Notes under the pieces: generated by a model
Database searches by the model: none
Told to the model about the DNA's origin: nothing
The model's input: only the letters and a program-made list of their open reading frames with translations
Position numbers and translations under genes: made by a program
Part shown: in pieces, positions 8,115-16,268 of the stretch
How positions within the stretch are numbered: the stretch's first letter is position 1
Layout: every line of letters starts with the position of its first letter
NCBI GenBank assembly: GCA_947642445.1
Contig: CANRSF010000001.1
Coordinates: forward strand, 117,062 to 181,061
DNA: 64,000 bases
From: an uncultured Collinsella sp.
GTDB taxonomy: Bacteria; Actinomycetota; Coriobacteriia; Coriobacteriales; Coriobacteriaceae
Reading direction: 5' to 3'

Positions 8115-9278
8115 CTATTTAATCACGCGCACGCGATACATCGACGGAATCTGCTTGAGCGCCTCGATCGTGCTGCCGTCCAGGTGCTCATCGGTGTCGA
8201 ACATGGTGTAGGCGTTCTCGCCAGCGGACTCGTTGGTCATGCGCTGCACGTTGGCGTTGTCCTTGGCGAGAATGGCCGTGATCTGGCCGATCATGTTGGG
8301 CACGTTGGCATGCAGGCAGGCAATGCGGCTTGCGGCGCGCGCCTTGCCCATGCTGCAGGCGGGGTAGTTGACGCTGTGCGCGATGTTGCCGTTTTCCAGG
8401 TAATCCTTGAGCTCGCTGATGGCCATGTCGGCGCAGTTGGCCTCGGCCTCGCCGGTGCCGGCGCCCGAATGCGTGGTGATAAACGTGTTGGGCATCTTGA
8501 CGGTCTTGGGCGTGGCAAAGTCGCAGCTAAACCAGCTGAGCTTGCCCTCGCGCAGGGCAGCGTCGACGGCGTCCTCGTCAATGATGGTTTCGCGCGCGTA
8601 GTTGATGAGCACGGCGTCGGGCGCCAGCAGGTCGATCTGCTCGGTGCTGATCATGCCGATGGTGTCTGCCTTGCTGGGCACGTGCACGGTGAGGTAGTCG
8701 CAGCCGCGGCACAGATCCTCGAGCGTGCCCACGCGCTGCACCTCGCGGCTCAGCACCCACGCGTGCTCGACGGAAATGAACGGATCGTAGCCGTAGACGT
8801 CCATACCCAGGTCGACGCAGGCGTTGGCGACCTTGGAGCCCACGTTGCCCAGGCCGATGACGCCGATGCGCTTGCCCTTGAGCTCGCGGCCCACAAAGGC
8901 CTTCTTGGCCTTTTCGGCATCGACCTGAATCTCGGGGTCGTCGGCGTTGTTGCGCACCCAGTTCATCGACTGCACGACGCCGCGGCTCGAAAGCACCAGC
9001 ATGCCCAGGACGAGCTCCTTGACGGCGTTGCTGTTGGCGCCGGGGGAGTTAAAGACGACGACGCCCTTCTTGGCGTACTCCTCGACGGGGATGTTGTTGA
9101 CGCCGGCGCCGCAGCGGGCGATGGCGCGGATGCCCTCGGGCAGCTCGTAGCCGTGCAGGTCGGTGGAACGCATCAGGATGGCGTCGGCCTCCTCGGCGGT
9201 GCTCACAAACTCGTAGCCCTCGCCAAACTCGACTTCGCCGTCTTTGGTGATGTCGTCGATGGTCTTGATCTTGCGCAT
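8115..9278 (-). CDS. serA: D-3-phosphoglycerate dehydrogenase
   Basis: This enzyme catalyses the first step of serine synthesis, NAD-dependent oxidation of 3-phosphoglycerate to 3-phosphohydroxypyruvate. The 387-residue chain has a substrate-binding start, the Rossmann motif GKRIGVIGLGNVGSKVAN (about residue 145), catalytic Arg in INYARETIIDEDA, a Glu in the following region, and the active-site His in ITTHSGAGTGEAE. The final ~70 residues form an ACT domain (NVPNMIGQITAILAKDNANV), so serine feedback is possible. The start has AAGGAG 6 bases upstream. It follows serC by 70 bases on the same strand, forming a serC-serA operon; no serB is adjacent. Confidence 0.95.
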   Translation of the reverse strand: MRKIKTIDDITKDGEVEFGEGYEFVSTAEEADAILMRSTDLHGYELPEGIRAIARCGAGVNNIPVEEYAKKGVVVFNSPGANSNAVKELVLGMLVLSSRGVVQSMNWVRNNADDPEIQVDAEKAKKAFVGRELKGKRIGVIGLGNVGSKVANACVDLGMDVYGYDPFISVEHAWVLSREVQRVGTLEDLCRGCDYLTVHVPSKADTIGMISTEQIDLLAPDAVLINYARETIIDEDAVDAALREGKLSWFSCDFATPKTVKMPNTFITTHSGAGTGEAEANCADMAISELKDYLENGNIAHSVNYPACSMGKARAASRIACLHANVPNMIGQITAILAKDNANVQRMTNESAGENAYTMFDTDEHLDGSTIEALKQIPSMYRVRVIK

Positions 9279-9347
9279 GGAAAACTCCTTAGCAGGTTTG
9301 TTTGAAACAAGTGGTTTGAAGTGGCTGGTCGGCCCGCGGGTTGCGGG

Positions 9348-10472
9348 CTAGTTAGATCGCGGGCTCAAACTATGCTGCGCTTCGAAGTCCTTCATGTACG
9401 TGGCCAGCGCCTGAACGTCTTCCATGGTGACGGCGTTGTAGACGCTGGCGCGCATGCCGCCCACCAGACGATGGCCCTTGACGTTTTGAATCTGGTGCTC
9501 GGCCGCGCCTGTGACAAAGGCCGTGTCGAGTTCGGCGTCGCCGGTGCGGAAGGTGACGTTGGCGATGGAGCGGCTGCCGGCCTGCGTGGTGCCATGGAAC
9601 AGCTCGCTGTGCTCGAGCAGGTCGTAGAGCAGGTTGGCCTTGGCCCAGTTGCGCTCGGCCATGGCGGTAAGTCCGCCGGTCTCCTCGACCCAGCGGAATA
9701 CCTTGCCGCATACGTAGATGCCAAAGGTGTTAGGCGTGTTGAGCATGGAGCCCTTGGCGGCCTGGGTCTTGAGGTCCAGGTACTGCGGCGTCTGCGCAAA
9801 GGCGGGGCCTTCGGCGATGAGGTCGTCGCGAACGATGACCACGGTCACGCCCGCGGCACCGGCGTTTTTCTGCGCGCCGGCGTAGATGAGCCCGTAGCGC
9901 TCAACGTCGAGCGGCTGCGACAGAAAACAGCTCGAGACATCGGCGACCAGCGGCACATCGCCGCAAGCGGGCAGCTCGTGGTACATGGTGCCAAAGATGG
10001 TGTTGTTCTGGCAGATGTAGACGTAGTCGAGGCCTTCGCCCGCGGCCTCGGCGGCAATGCGTGCGTTGACGTCGGCCATGTAGGGAATGCGGTCGAAGTT
10101 GGTGTCCTCGGAGCTCGCGAGCAGCACGGCCTCACCGTACTTGGCGGCCTCCTTGTACGCCTTGTTGGCAAAGTTGCCGGTCACGACGTAGCCGGCGCGG
10201 CCGCGGCGCATGAGGTTCATGGGGATGCCCGCAAACTGCAGCGTGGCGCCGCCCTGCAAAAACAGGACGCGGTAGTTGTCGGGGATGCTCAGCAGACGGC
10301 GCAGGGTTGCCTCGGCGTCGTTGATAATCTGCTGGTACATGCTAGATCGATGGCTCATCTCGAGCACGGACATGCCGCAACCGCGGTAGTCCATCATCTC
10401 GTCGGCGATCTCGGCGAGCACGCTTGTAGGCAGCGCGGCCGGGCCAGCTGAGAAGTTGTGCACACGTGCCAT
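9348..10472 (-). CDS. serC: Phosphoserine aminotransferase
   Basis: This PLP enzyme converts 3-phosphohydroxypyruvate and glutamate to O-phosphoserine, step two of serine synthesis. The 374-residue protein starts MARVHNFSAGPAALP, the hallmark SerC opening, followed by GMSVLEMSHRS and FLQGGATLQFAG. The PLP lysine lies in YAGAQKNAGAAGVTVV. Length is typical (about 360-375). It is first in the serC-serA unit, read away from the BREX island. An older ATG-less leader lies upstream with GGGGAACTAGAAG before the start. Confidence 0.95.
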   Translation of the reverse strand: MARVHNFSAGPAALPTSVLAEIADEMMDYRGCGMSVLEMSHRSSMYQQIINDAEATLRRLLSIPDNYRVLFLQGGATLQFAGIPMNLMRRGRAGYVVTGNFANKAYKEAAKYGEAVLLASSEDTNFDRIPYMADVNARIAAEAAGEGLDYVYICQNNTIFGTMYHELPACGDVPLVADVSSCFLSQPLDVERYGLIYAGAQKNAGAAGVTVVIVRDDLIAEGPAFAQTPQYLDLKTQAAKGSMLNTPNTFGIYVCGKVFRWVEETGGLTAMAERNWAKANLLYDLLEHSELFHGTTQAGSRSIANVTFRTGDAELDTAFVTGAAEHQIQNVKGHRLVGGMRASVYNAVTMEDVQALATYMKDFEAQHSLSPRSN

Positions 10473-10602
10473 CTTCTAGTTCCCCTCGTAGTCGTTTGAA
10501 CGTTCGGGATACTTTAGCACAGTGGAGCGTCAGGCGCGACCGAATCACAGCAAAACCCGAGTGCGCCGCTATGATTTACAGGATGGTTACATGGGGGAGG
10601 GA

Positions 10603-10776
10603 TTATCTCGAGGCTCGTATCCGATCCGCCTCGGCCTTTGCTTGTTTCCAGGGGCGTACGCGACCGTTGGTGAGGTCGTCGTAGCCACGAGCGATGGCAC
10701 GTTGAATGTGATCTTCGCGTTCCTGAATGGTAGTTAGTGCGCGCGTCTGATCAGAAATAGACTTTACGACAGACAT
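10603..10776 (-). CDS. Small antitoxin-like protein, no partner seen
   Basis: This 57-residue basic, mostly helical protein (MSVVKSISDQTRALTTIQER...) ends in GYDDLTNGRVRPWKQAKAEADRIRASR. The tail pattern resembles C-terminal parts of RelB/ParD-like addiction-module antitoxins. The ATG at 10776 is preferred to the longer ORF because GGAG sits 8 bases upstream. No toxin ORF lies next to it on the same strand, so it may be a relic, an orphan regulator or part of the BREX region boundary. Family assignment is tentative. Confidence 0.4.
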   Translation of the reverse strand: MSVVKSISDQTRALTTIQEREDHIQRAIARGYDDLTNGRVRPWKQAKAEADRIRASR

Positions 10777-10977
10777 ATGAAGCTCCTTACATAGAAGCAT
10801 GTGTATAACTCTATGTTGAATATAGCGGAGGATGGCGTTGGGCGTGTGCGTGCCTGCATTCGTAAGCGCGGTTGTCTGGCAAGTGTGATTTGGGGCGACC
10901 TCGTCAAAGCTTCTGAGCTGCGAAAATGACCGTTAACCGGATTTAATTTTGTTGCTCAACATTTGACACTCTGGGCG

Positions 10978-11005
10978 TGGTAACTTTTTTACCAACAGGT
11001 ATGAT
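10978..11005 (+). promoter_or_regulatory. Candidate regulated promoter/operator of the BREX operon
   Basis: A perfect -10 hexamer-like TATGAT (11000-11005) is preceded at the -35 position by an inverted repeat, TGGTAA-ctttt-TTACCA, instead of a good -35 box. A TTGACA occurs further up (10963) but is badly spaced. The palindrome overlapping the -35 would suit an activator or repressor. No dedicated regulator gene is visible nearby. Confidence 0.4.
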
Positions 11006-11014
11006 TATTGTCAT

Positions 11015-11048
11015 GTGCGCCGCACCTGCCTGCCGGGTTGCGGCGCAC
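11015..11048 (+). promoter_or_regulatory. Leader hairpin upstream of brxA
   Basis: A perfect 10-bp stem, GTGCGCCGCA with TGCGGCGCAC, encloses a 14-nt loop. It falls at the predicted 5' end of the BREX mRNA and ends 35 bases before the brxA start. No T-tract follows, so it is more likely a stability or regulatory hairpin than a terminator. Confidence 0.5.
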
Positions 11049-11083
11049 TTGTGACAGCCTTTGACACCCTTGGAGCGTGTACT

Positions 11084-11767
11084 GTGGATATAACCACAAA
11101 AAGCGTTCGGGGGGGGGTGCTCACCCGCGAGCAATTCCTCCCGCATGAGATGCGCATCGTCGCTGCCCTTCGTATGCAGGGCGCAAGCGACGAGCAGGTC
11201 ATTGTACGCGTAAAGAGCGAGAACCTCTTTCAATATCCCACGGAGCGCATGGTCGCCAACCGCGCAACCGTGTGCCTTCGACGCCTCGACGCCATGGTGC
11301 CCACGGACGCCGCATGCGCCGTGCGTGGCATCGACTCCAATATCGCCGTCGAGGCTGTGTCATCCCTAACCAGGCTCATGGCATCCGGCACTCCCACGCA
11401 GGCGGACCAGGCCATCTTCTACAGCATGATCTGCCGCTACGATATCGTGCGCGAGCTCGTGCTCGTCGAGGTAGGGGAGCGCCTACAAAACTTCGATTAT
11501 GCCTTTACGGCGGTTGACCTCAATGCCTTTATGACACGCTTTACCACGGAGTATCCGGACGCGGCCCGCTGGACTGAGGCCACGGTCAAGCGCATTAAGG
11601 GCTCGCTCCGCCAGACGCTCCGCCATGCCGGCCTTATCGGCGAGGGCCAGGGCCCGGAGTCCGAGCGTCTGTCACCACTCTTCCTCGATTCCGATGTCGA
11701 GCGAGCCTTGGTTCTGCTGGGCGAGCAGTCGCTTATCGCGGCCCTTACCGGCAGGGTGGTGATGTAG
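11084..11767 (+). CDS. brxA: BREX type 1 protein BrxA (DUF1819)
   Basis: This first gene of the BREX island encodes a small helical DUF1819 protein (about 227 residues). Members are DNA-binding and part of the BREX core, although the precise role is not settled. Family-like segments are GGVLTREQFLPHEMRIVAALRMQG, ENLFQYPTERMVANRATVCLRRL and, later, a bundle leading to RIKGSLRQTLRHAGLIG. The GTG at 11084 has GGAG 8 bases upstream; the ORF-track start at 11015 falls inside a leader hairpin and is unlikely. Codons 9-12 consist of a run of nine G. The stop is one base before the brxB GTG. Assignment relies on synteny as well as sequence. Confidence 0.8.
   Translation: MDITTKSVRGGVLTREQFLPHEMRIVAALRMQGASDEQVIVRVKSENLFQYPTERMVANRATVCLRRLDAMVPTDAACAVRGIDSNIAVEAVSSLTRLMASGTPTQADQAIFYSMICRYDIVRELVLVEVGERLQNFDYAFTAVDLNAFMTRFTTEYPDAARWTEATVKRIKGSLRQTLRHAGLIGEGQGPESERLSPLFLDSDVERALVLLGEQSLIAALTGRVVM
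11109..11117 (+). repeat. G9 homopolymer inside brxA
   Basis: Nine consecutive G residues (CGG GGG GGG GTG) encode Arg-Gly-Gly-Val near the start of BrxA. Gain or loss of one G would shift the frame about ten codons into the first gene of the operon. Confidence 0.95.
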
Positions 11768-11768
11768 C

Positions 11769-12461
11769 GTGGCTCCCGTCAACAGCGCCGCCGAACCTGC
11801 TATCACCCCGGCGACCGATTTCACCACCAATATCGGCATCCATTCCCGTAAGAGCGTCGTGGCGGCGCATGTCCGCTCTCAGCACGCCTGTCAGGAATTT
11901 GAGCGCCGCGCGCAGCTTCTGCGCGAATGCCTGTGCAGCGAGGACTTTTTGGCTAACAAGGGCATAGGCAATGAGATCGGCTTCCACACCTTTTGCTATG
12001 ACCCCGCGCTGGAGTTTGAGGCGCGTGCATTATTTGACACCCTTTCACGCGATGCCGAGGCCGACAAGCTTCCGTGCACGCTCAAGGTCGTGAACCTCTA
12101 CGACGCCGTGCTGGCAATTCTCGAAAAGCGCCGTGTCCTTAAGGCCATCCCACGCCAAGAGGAGCGCCGCGGTACCCAGCGCGTGCTCGAGGACGTGGCC
12201 AAGTTCGCCTCGCCCGAGATAGTCGCCGCGTACATCCTTGAGCAGACCGAGCCGCACGCGCCTGGAGACGTCGTTCTCCTCACCGGCGCGGGCGAGGTCT
12301 TCCCATTCTTTCGCATGCACACGCTTCTCCATTGCATGCTTGCGGATTTTGATGAGGTGCCTGTGGTCGCCGCCTATCCGGGCAGTTTCAACGGCTCTTC
12401 TTTCCAGCTCTTTAACCGTCTGCCGGCCGACAACTACTACCGCGCCATCGATATCTCGTAA
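11769..12461 (+). CDS. brxB: BREX type 1 protein BrxB (DUF1788)
   Basis: This 230-residue soluble protein shows the DUF1788 pattern: NEIGFHTFCYDPALEFEARALFDTL, TLKVVNLYDAVLAILE, DVVLLTGAGEVFPFFRMHTLL and the C-terminal FQLFNRLPADNYYRAIDI, where the family typically ends in NYYRA. It is a core BREX component of unknown activity, proposed to bridge other Brx proteins. The start is a GTG one base after the brxA stop, so translation is probably coupled; a frameshift in brxA could therefore lower BrxB too. It is 78 bases from brxC. Confidence 0.85.
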   Translation: MAPVNSAAEPAITPATDFTTNIGIHSRKSVVAAHVRSQHACQEFERRAQLLRECLCSEDFLANKGIGNEIGFHTFCYDPALEFEARALFDTLSRDAEADKLPCTLKVVNLYDAVLAILEKRRVLKAIPRQEERRGTQRVLEDVAKFASPEIVAAYILEQTEPHAPGDVVLLTGAGEVFPFFRMHTLLHCMLADFDEVPVVAAYPGSFNGSSFQLFNRLPADNYYRAIDIS

Positions 12462-12539
12462 GCACGGCTCCCCGCAGGCAAGTCCCTGCCGCCGGTAACA
12501 ACCCTTTGCCATAACGTTCCCAAACCCAAAGGAGCACCC

Positions 12540-15500
12540 ATGGACAACACGATCATTCGCGACCTCTTTGCAAAAGACATCAACCGCTCCATCAACGGCG
12601 TGGTCAAGGTCCAGGATTCAAAAGATGGGTCCATCCGCCAGGAGCTTGACGAGTACGTGGTGACGCGCGAGTTGCAGAGGCACTTTGCCACGTTCTTCAA
12701 GGCCTACGGCGATGCCATCGATGCGCGCACCGACAAGATCGGCGTGTGGATCAGTGGTTTCTTCGGTTCCGGTAAATCGCACTTCCTCAAGATGCTGAGC
12801 TACCTGCTCGAGAATCGCCAGATCGGCGGCAAGAGCGCCATCCGCTACTTTGACGGCAAGATCGTCGACCCCATGGTCGCGGCTGCCATGGAGCGCGCCT
12901 GCTCGGTGCCCACGCAGGCCATCCTCTTTAACATCGATAGCAAGGCGGGTCAGTGGAAGCAGGGCGATACGGCTCCCACGGCGCTGCTTCGCGGCTTTGA
13001 GCGCATGTTCTACGAGGCGCGCGGCTTCTACGGCGAGGACCTCAAGCTTGCAAAGCTCGAGGACTACATCGATTCCCTGGGCAAGACCCAGGAGTTCCGC
13101 GAGGCCTTTGAGCGCGTCAACGGCGAGTCCTGGCTCCAGGCCCGCGACACCTACAGCTACTTTGAGGACGACGTCGTCGAGGTGCTGCAGAGCGTGCTCG
13201 GCATGAGCGAAAAGGCCGCATGGAACTGGCTCGAGGGTTCTGAGGACGAGGTTTTGGCCCCCGATGTCTTTGCCAAAAAGGTCAAGGATTACGTGGACGC
13301 TCAGGCAGCGGCCCACGGTGGCAACTTCCGTTTGCTCTTTATGGTCGACGAGGTGGGTCAGTTTATTACAAACGACCAGGACCCAAGCCTTATGCTGAGC
13401 CTTCAGACCATCGTCGAGGAGCTGGGTGCCGCCTGCGGTGGCCGCGTGTGGGTAATGGTTACGAGCCAGGAGGCCATCGACAACCTGAGCCTGCCCGTGG
13501 GCAACGACTTTTCAAAGATCCAGGGCCGTTTCAATACCCGCCTTTCGCTCTCCAGCTCCAGCGTGGACGAGGTCATCCAACGCCGTGTGCTCGAGAAGAC
13601 CGCGCCGGCGGCCGATATGCTTGCACAGGTCTACGAGCAAGACGCCGCCGTCCTCAAAAACAACTTTACCTTTGAGGGCGGCTCGCGCTCCGACCTTGCC
13701 GGCTACGCCAACTCCAAGGATTTTGTGGCCAGCTACCCGTTTGTGGGCTACCAGTTTAAGCTCCTGCCCGACGTGATGACCGAGGTACGCAAGCATGGTG
13801 TTAAGGCCAAGCACATGTCCACGGGCGAGCGCTCCATGCTGAGCGCGTTTCAGGAGAGCGCTCAGGCCATCCAGCATGACCAGACTGGTGCACTCGTGCC
13901 GTTCTGGCGCTTCTTCGACACAATCTCCAAGGATTTGGAGCACGGCATCATTCAAGTCGTCGTCTGTGCGGAGCGCGCGGCTGAAAACGCAGAGGGTCTT
14001 GAGAGCTACGATGTCCGGGTGCTTAAGCTCCTGTACTTGATCCGCTACATCGGCTACGTCAAGGCCACGGTCGAGAACATCTCCATCCTTATGATTGATA
14101 GCCTGGACGTGGACAAGCGCGCCCTTAAGGACCGCGTCAAGGAATCTCTCGCCCGCTTGGAGCGCGAGAACTACGTGGCACGCCAGGGCGATACCTATAG
14201 CTTCCTCACCGACGAGGAGCAGGAAATAGCGCAGGAGATCGCACGCACCCCGATCGACAACGCGAAGGTGATTGAATACATCAAGAAGCGCCTGTTCGAA
14301 AGCATCTACACTGCGCGCAAACTCAACCGCGGGGCCAACGACTTCCCCTTTGACCGCTACGTGGATGGCTCGATTCATGGATCCAACATGGGCGGCATGG
14401 CACTTTCCGTGGTGACCATGGCCAGCGATCTGGGCCGTTCGGACGATGCCGAGTTGGCATTGAAATCCGTGGATAAGGCCATCGTGGCCTTGAGCGACGA
14501 GGTGGATTATTGGGCTCCACTCGTCAACGCCGCCAAGATCCGCAAGTACGCCAAGACGCGAAATCTCCAGGAGCTTCAGCCGAGTACGCGCCAGATCGTC
14601 GAGTCCAAGATGCGCGAGGCGGCCTATAACGAGAAAGAGGCCGATACCCTTTTGAGCGAGGCCGTGCTCCATGCACGTTGCGCGGTCAACGGCCGCATGG
14701 TTGAGGTCCGCGCGGCCAAACCCGTTCAGGTTTTTGAGCAAGTGCTGGCGCAGCTGTGCGATGTGGTCTTTGATAAGGCCGACTATATCGGTGCGCCGGT
14801 CACGAGCGATTCCGATATTCGCTCCACTCTGGCGGGCGACGTTCAAGTGGGGCTCGCTGGCATGGACGCGGGTAACACGCGTGCGCTCAAGGAGGTCGAG
14901 GACTACCTCAAAGTGCAGCACCAGCGCCACCTAGATACCGCTATGGGCGATATCCAGCGCCAGTACCAGCAAAGGCCCTTTGGCTGGCGCGAGGTCGACA
15001 TCGCAAATGTGGTGGCGCAGCTTGTGGTGGAGCAGCGCGCGCAGGTGCTGTTTGGCGGTCAGACGGTTCAAGCTAACGACAGCCGCATGGTGGCGCTCCT
15101 GCGCAAGGATGCCGATAAGGCCCAGGTGCGCTTGCGCATGCGCATGAGCGACCGGTTGCTACGCGCCGCGGGCGAACTCATGTGTGACCTGTTTGATCTC
15201 AAGACCGTGCCCTCCAACGAGGATAAGCTCGTGGCCGAGCTCAAAGAGCGCCTTGAGGGCTTGCGCGAGGCGTGCCTCGCCATAGCACGCGACTACTACA
15301 CGGGCATCAAGCCGGCCTACCCGTATCCCGGTGAGGACGAGTGCGAGAAGATGCGCTCGGAGGTGGCCGACGTCCTTAAGGACCAGAACGAGGCCGAGGC
15401 GTTCTTGACCACGTTCACCAAGCATGAGGAGCGCTTGCTCGATGCTAAGGAAGACTTTGACAAGGTGGTTGAGTTCGTCGAGTCCAATCAACGAACAGCG

Positions 15501-16202
15501 TTTGACCACGCCAGGGATTTCTTGAACCGCACCGAGGGTATCGAGTATGCCTCCGATGACATTCCCAGCGCGGTGGAGAACGTGGCAAAGGTGCGTGAGA
15601 TCCTCAAAGATCCCAAGCCCTACGGCCGTATTAAAGACCTGCAGCCGCTTATGGATCCCGTCGAGGATGACATGAAAAAGCTGCTGGGCATCCGCCGCAA
15701 TGAGTTTTTGTGTCGCATCGAGAGCGATCTGCAAGACCTGCGGGCGCAGGCCGAGAGTCAAAAGGGCTTTGTCAATCAGGCCAAGGATGCCATAGCAGAC
15801 GCCGGCACCAAATACGAGTCGTTCAAAAACCGTGCCCACAGCGCTCAAAGTCTCAACGAACTGAGCGTTGTTGCAACTAACTGGGGCGACTGGCTCAGTG
15901 CGGCGGCCAACGAGATGTACGACGCTGTGGATGAGGCCCGCGTGCGTATGGACAACGAGCGCCGCACCACCGAGGTCATGAGTACGGGTGAGGTGGTCAA
16001 GAAGGTCTCCAACAAGGGCGCCGCATCGTCTGCTCCCGTGCCCGCGCCCAAGCCCCAGCGCAAGATCAAGACTGTGCGCCGCGCCGATCTGGCCAAGCCG
16101 AGTCGTCTCTTGTCCGCAGAGGATGTGGAGCGCTACGTGGACGACTTGCGCTCCCGCCTTATGCAGGCGCTCGCTGCAAACGACGAGATCCGTATCAACT
16201 AA
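12540..16202 (+). CDS. brxC: BREX type 1 ATPase BrxC/PglY
   Basis: This large 1220-residue ATPase has the typical size for BrxC. A Walker A motif GFFGSGKSHFLKM lies near residue 73, and LLFMVDEVGQFI near residue 265 looks like Walker B. The rest is helical with long Glu/Arg-rich stretches; the tail before the C-terminus is Pro/Ala/Lys-rich (SSAPVPAPKPQRKIK). BrxC is essential for BREX defence in characterised systems and is thought to act as an AAA-like motor or switch around the methyltransferase-PglZ complex. AAAGGAG precedes the ATG. An intercistronic hairpin follows before pglX. Codon use matches the host-like part of the island. Confidence 0.93.
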   Translation: MDNTIIRDLFAKDINRSINGVVKVQDSKDGSIRQELDEYVVTRELQRHFATFFKAYGDAIDARTDKIGVWISGFFGSGKSHFLKMLSYLLENRQIGGKSAIRYFDGKIVDPMVAAAMERACSVPTQAILFNIDSKAGQWKQGDTAPTALLRGFERMFYEARGFYGEDLKLAKLEDYIDSLGKTQEFREAFERVNGESWLQARDTYSYFEDDVVEVLQSVLGMSEKAAWNWLEGSEDEVLAPDVFAKKVKDYVDAQAAAHGGNFRLLFMVDEVGQFITNDQDPSLMLSLQTIVEELGAACGGRVWVMVTSQEAIDNLSLPVGNDFSKIQGRFNTRLSLSSSSVDEVIQRRVLEKTAPAADMLAQVYEQDAAVLKNNFTFEGGSRSDLAGYANSKDFVASYPFVGYQFKLLPDVMTEVRKHGVKAKHMSTGERSMLSAFQESAQAIQHDQTGALVPFWRFFDTISKDLEHGIIQVVVCAERAAENAEGLESYDVRVLKLLYLIRYIGYVKATVENISILMIDSLDVDKRALKDRVKESLARLERENYVARQGDTYSFLTDEEQEIAQEIARTPIDNAKVIEYIKKRLFESIYTARKLNRGANDFPFDRYVDGSIHGSNMGGMALSVVTMASDLGRSDDAELALKSVDKAIVALSDEVDYWAPLVNAAKIRKYAKTRNLQELQPSTRQIVESKMREAAYNEKEADTLLSEAVLHARCAVNGRMVEVRAAKPVQVFEQVLAQLCDVVFDKADYIGAPVTSDSDIRSTLAGDVQVGLAGMDAGNTRALKEVEDYLKVQHQRHLDTAMGDIQRQYQQRPFGWREVDIANVVAQLVVEQRAQVLFGGQTVQANDSRMVALLRKDADKAQVRLRMRMSDRLLRAAGELMCDLFDLKTVPSNEDKLVAELKERLEGLREACLAIARDYYTGIKPAYPYPGEDECEKMRSEVADVLKDQNEAEAFLTTFTKHEERLLDAKEDFDKVVEFVESNQRTAFDHARDFLNRTEGIEYASDDIPSAVENVAKVREILKDPKPYGRIKDLQPLMDPVEDDMKKLLGIRRNEFLCRIESDLQDLRAQAESQKGFVNQAKDAIADAGTKYESFKNRAHSAQSLNELSVVATNWGDWLSAAANEMYDAVDEARVRMDNERRTTEVMSTGEVVKKVSNKGAASSAPVPAPKPQRKIKTVRRADLAKPSRLLSAEDVERYVDDLRSRLMQALAANDEIRIN

Positions 16203-16209
16203 CCCGCGG

Positions 16210-16241
16210 AGCCACCGGTGCCAAAGCGCGCACCGGTGGCT
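16210..16241 (+). promoter_or_regulatory. Intercistronic hairpin between brxC and pglX
   Basis: A perfect 11-bp stem AGCCACCGGTG/CACCGGTGGCT has a 10-nt loop and is not followed by a T-run. It lies inside the operon, 8 bases past the brxC stop. It could be an RNA stability element, a processing site or a partial terminator tuning pglX expression. Confidence 0.6.
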
Positions 16242-16268
16242 TATGGCGTTTAGAAAGGCTCATCAACC

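Noticed and set aside
8076-10451. Long plus-strand ORFs (409 and 376 aa) opposite serA and serC
   Set aside because: Antisense shadows rich in Val/Gly/His/Ala; serA and serC motifs on the minus strand are unmistakable.
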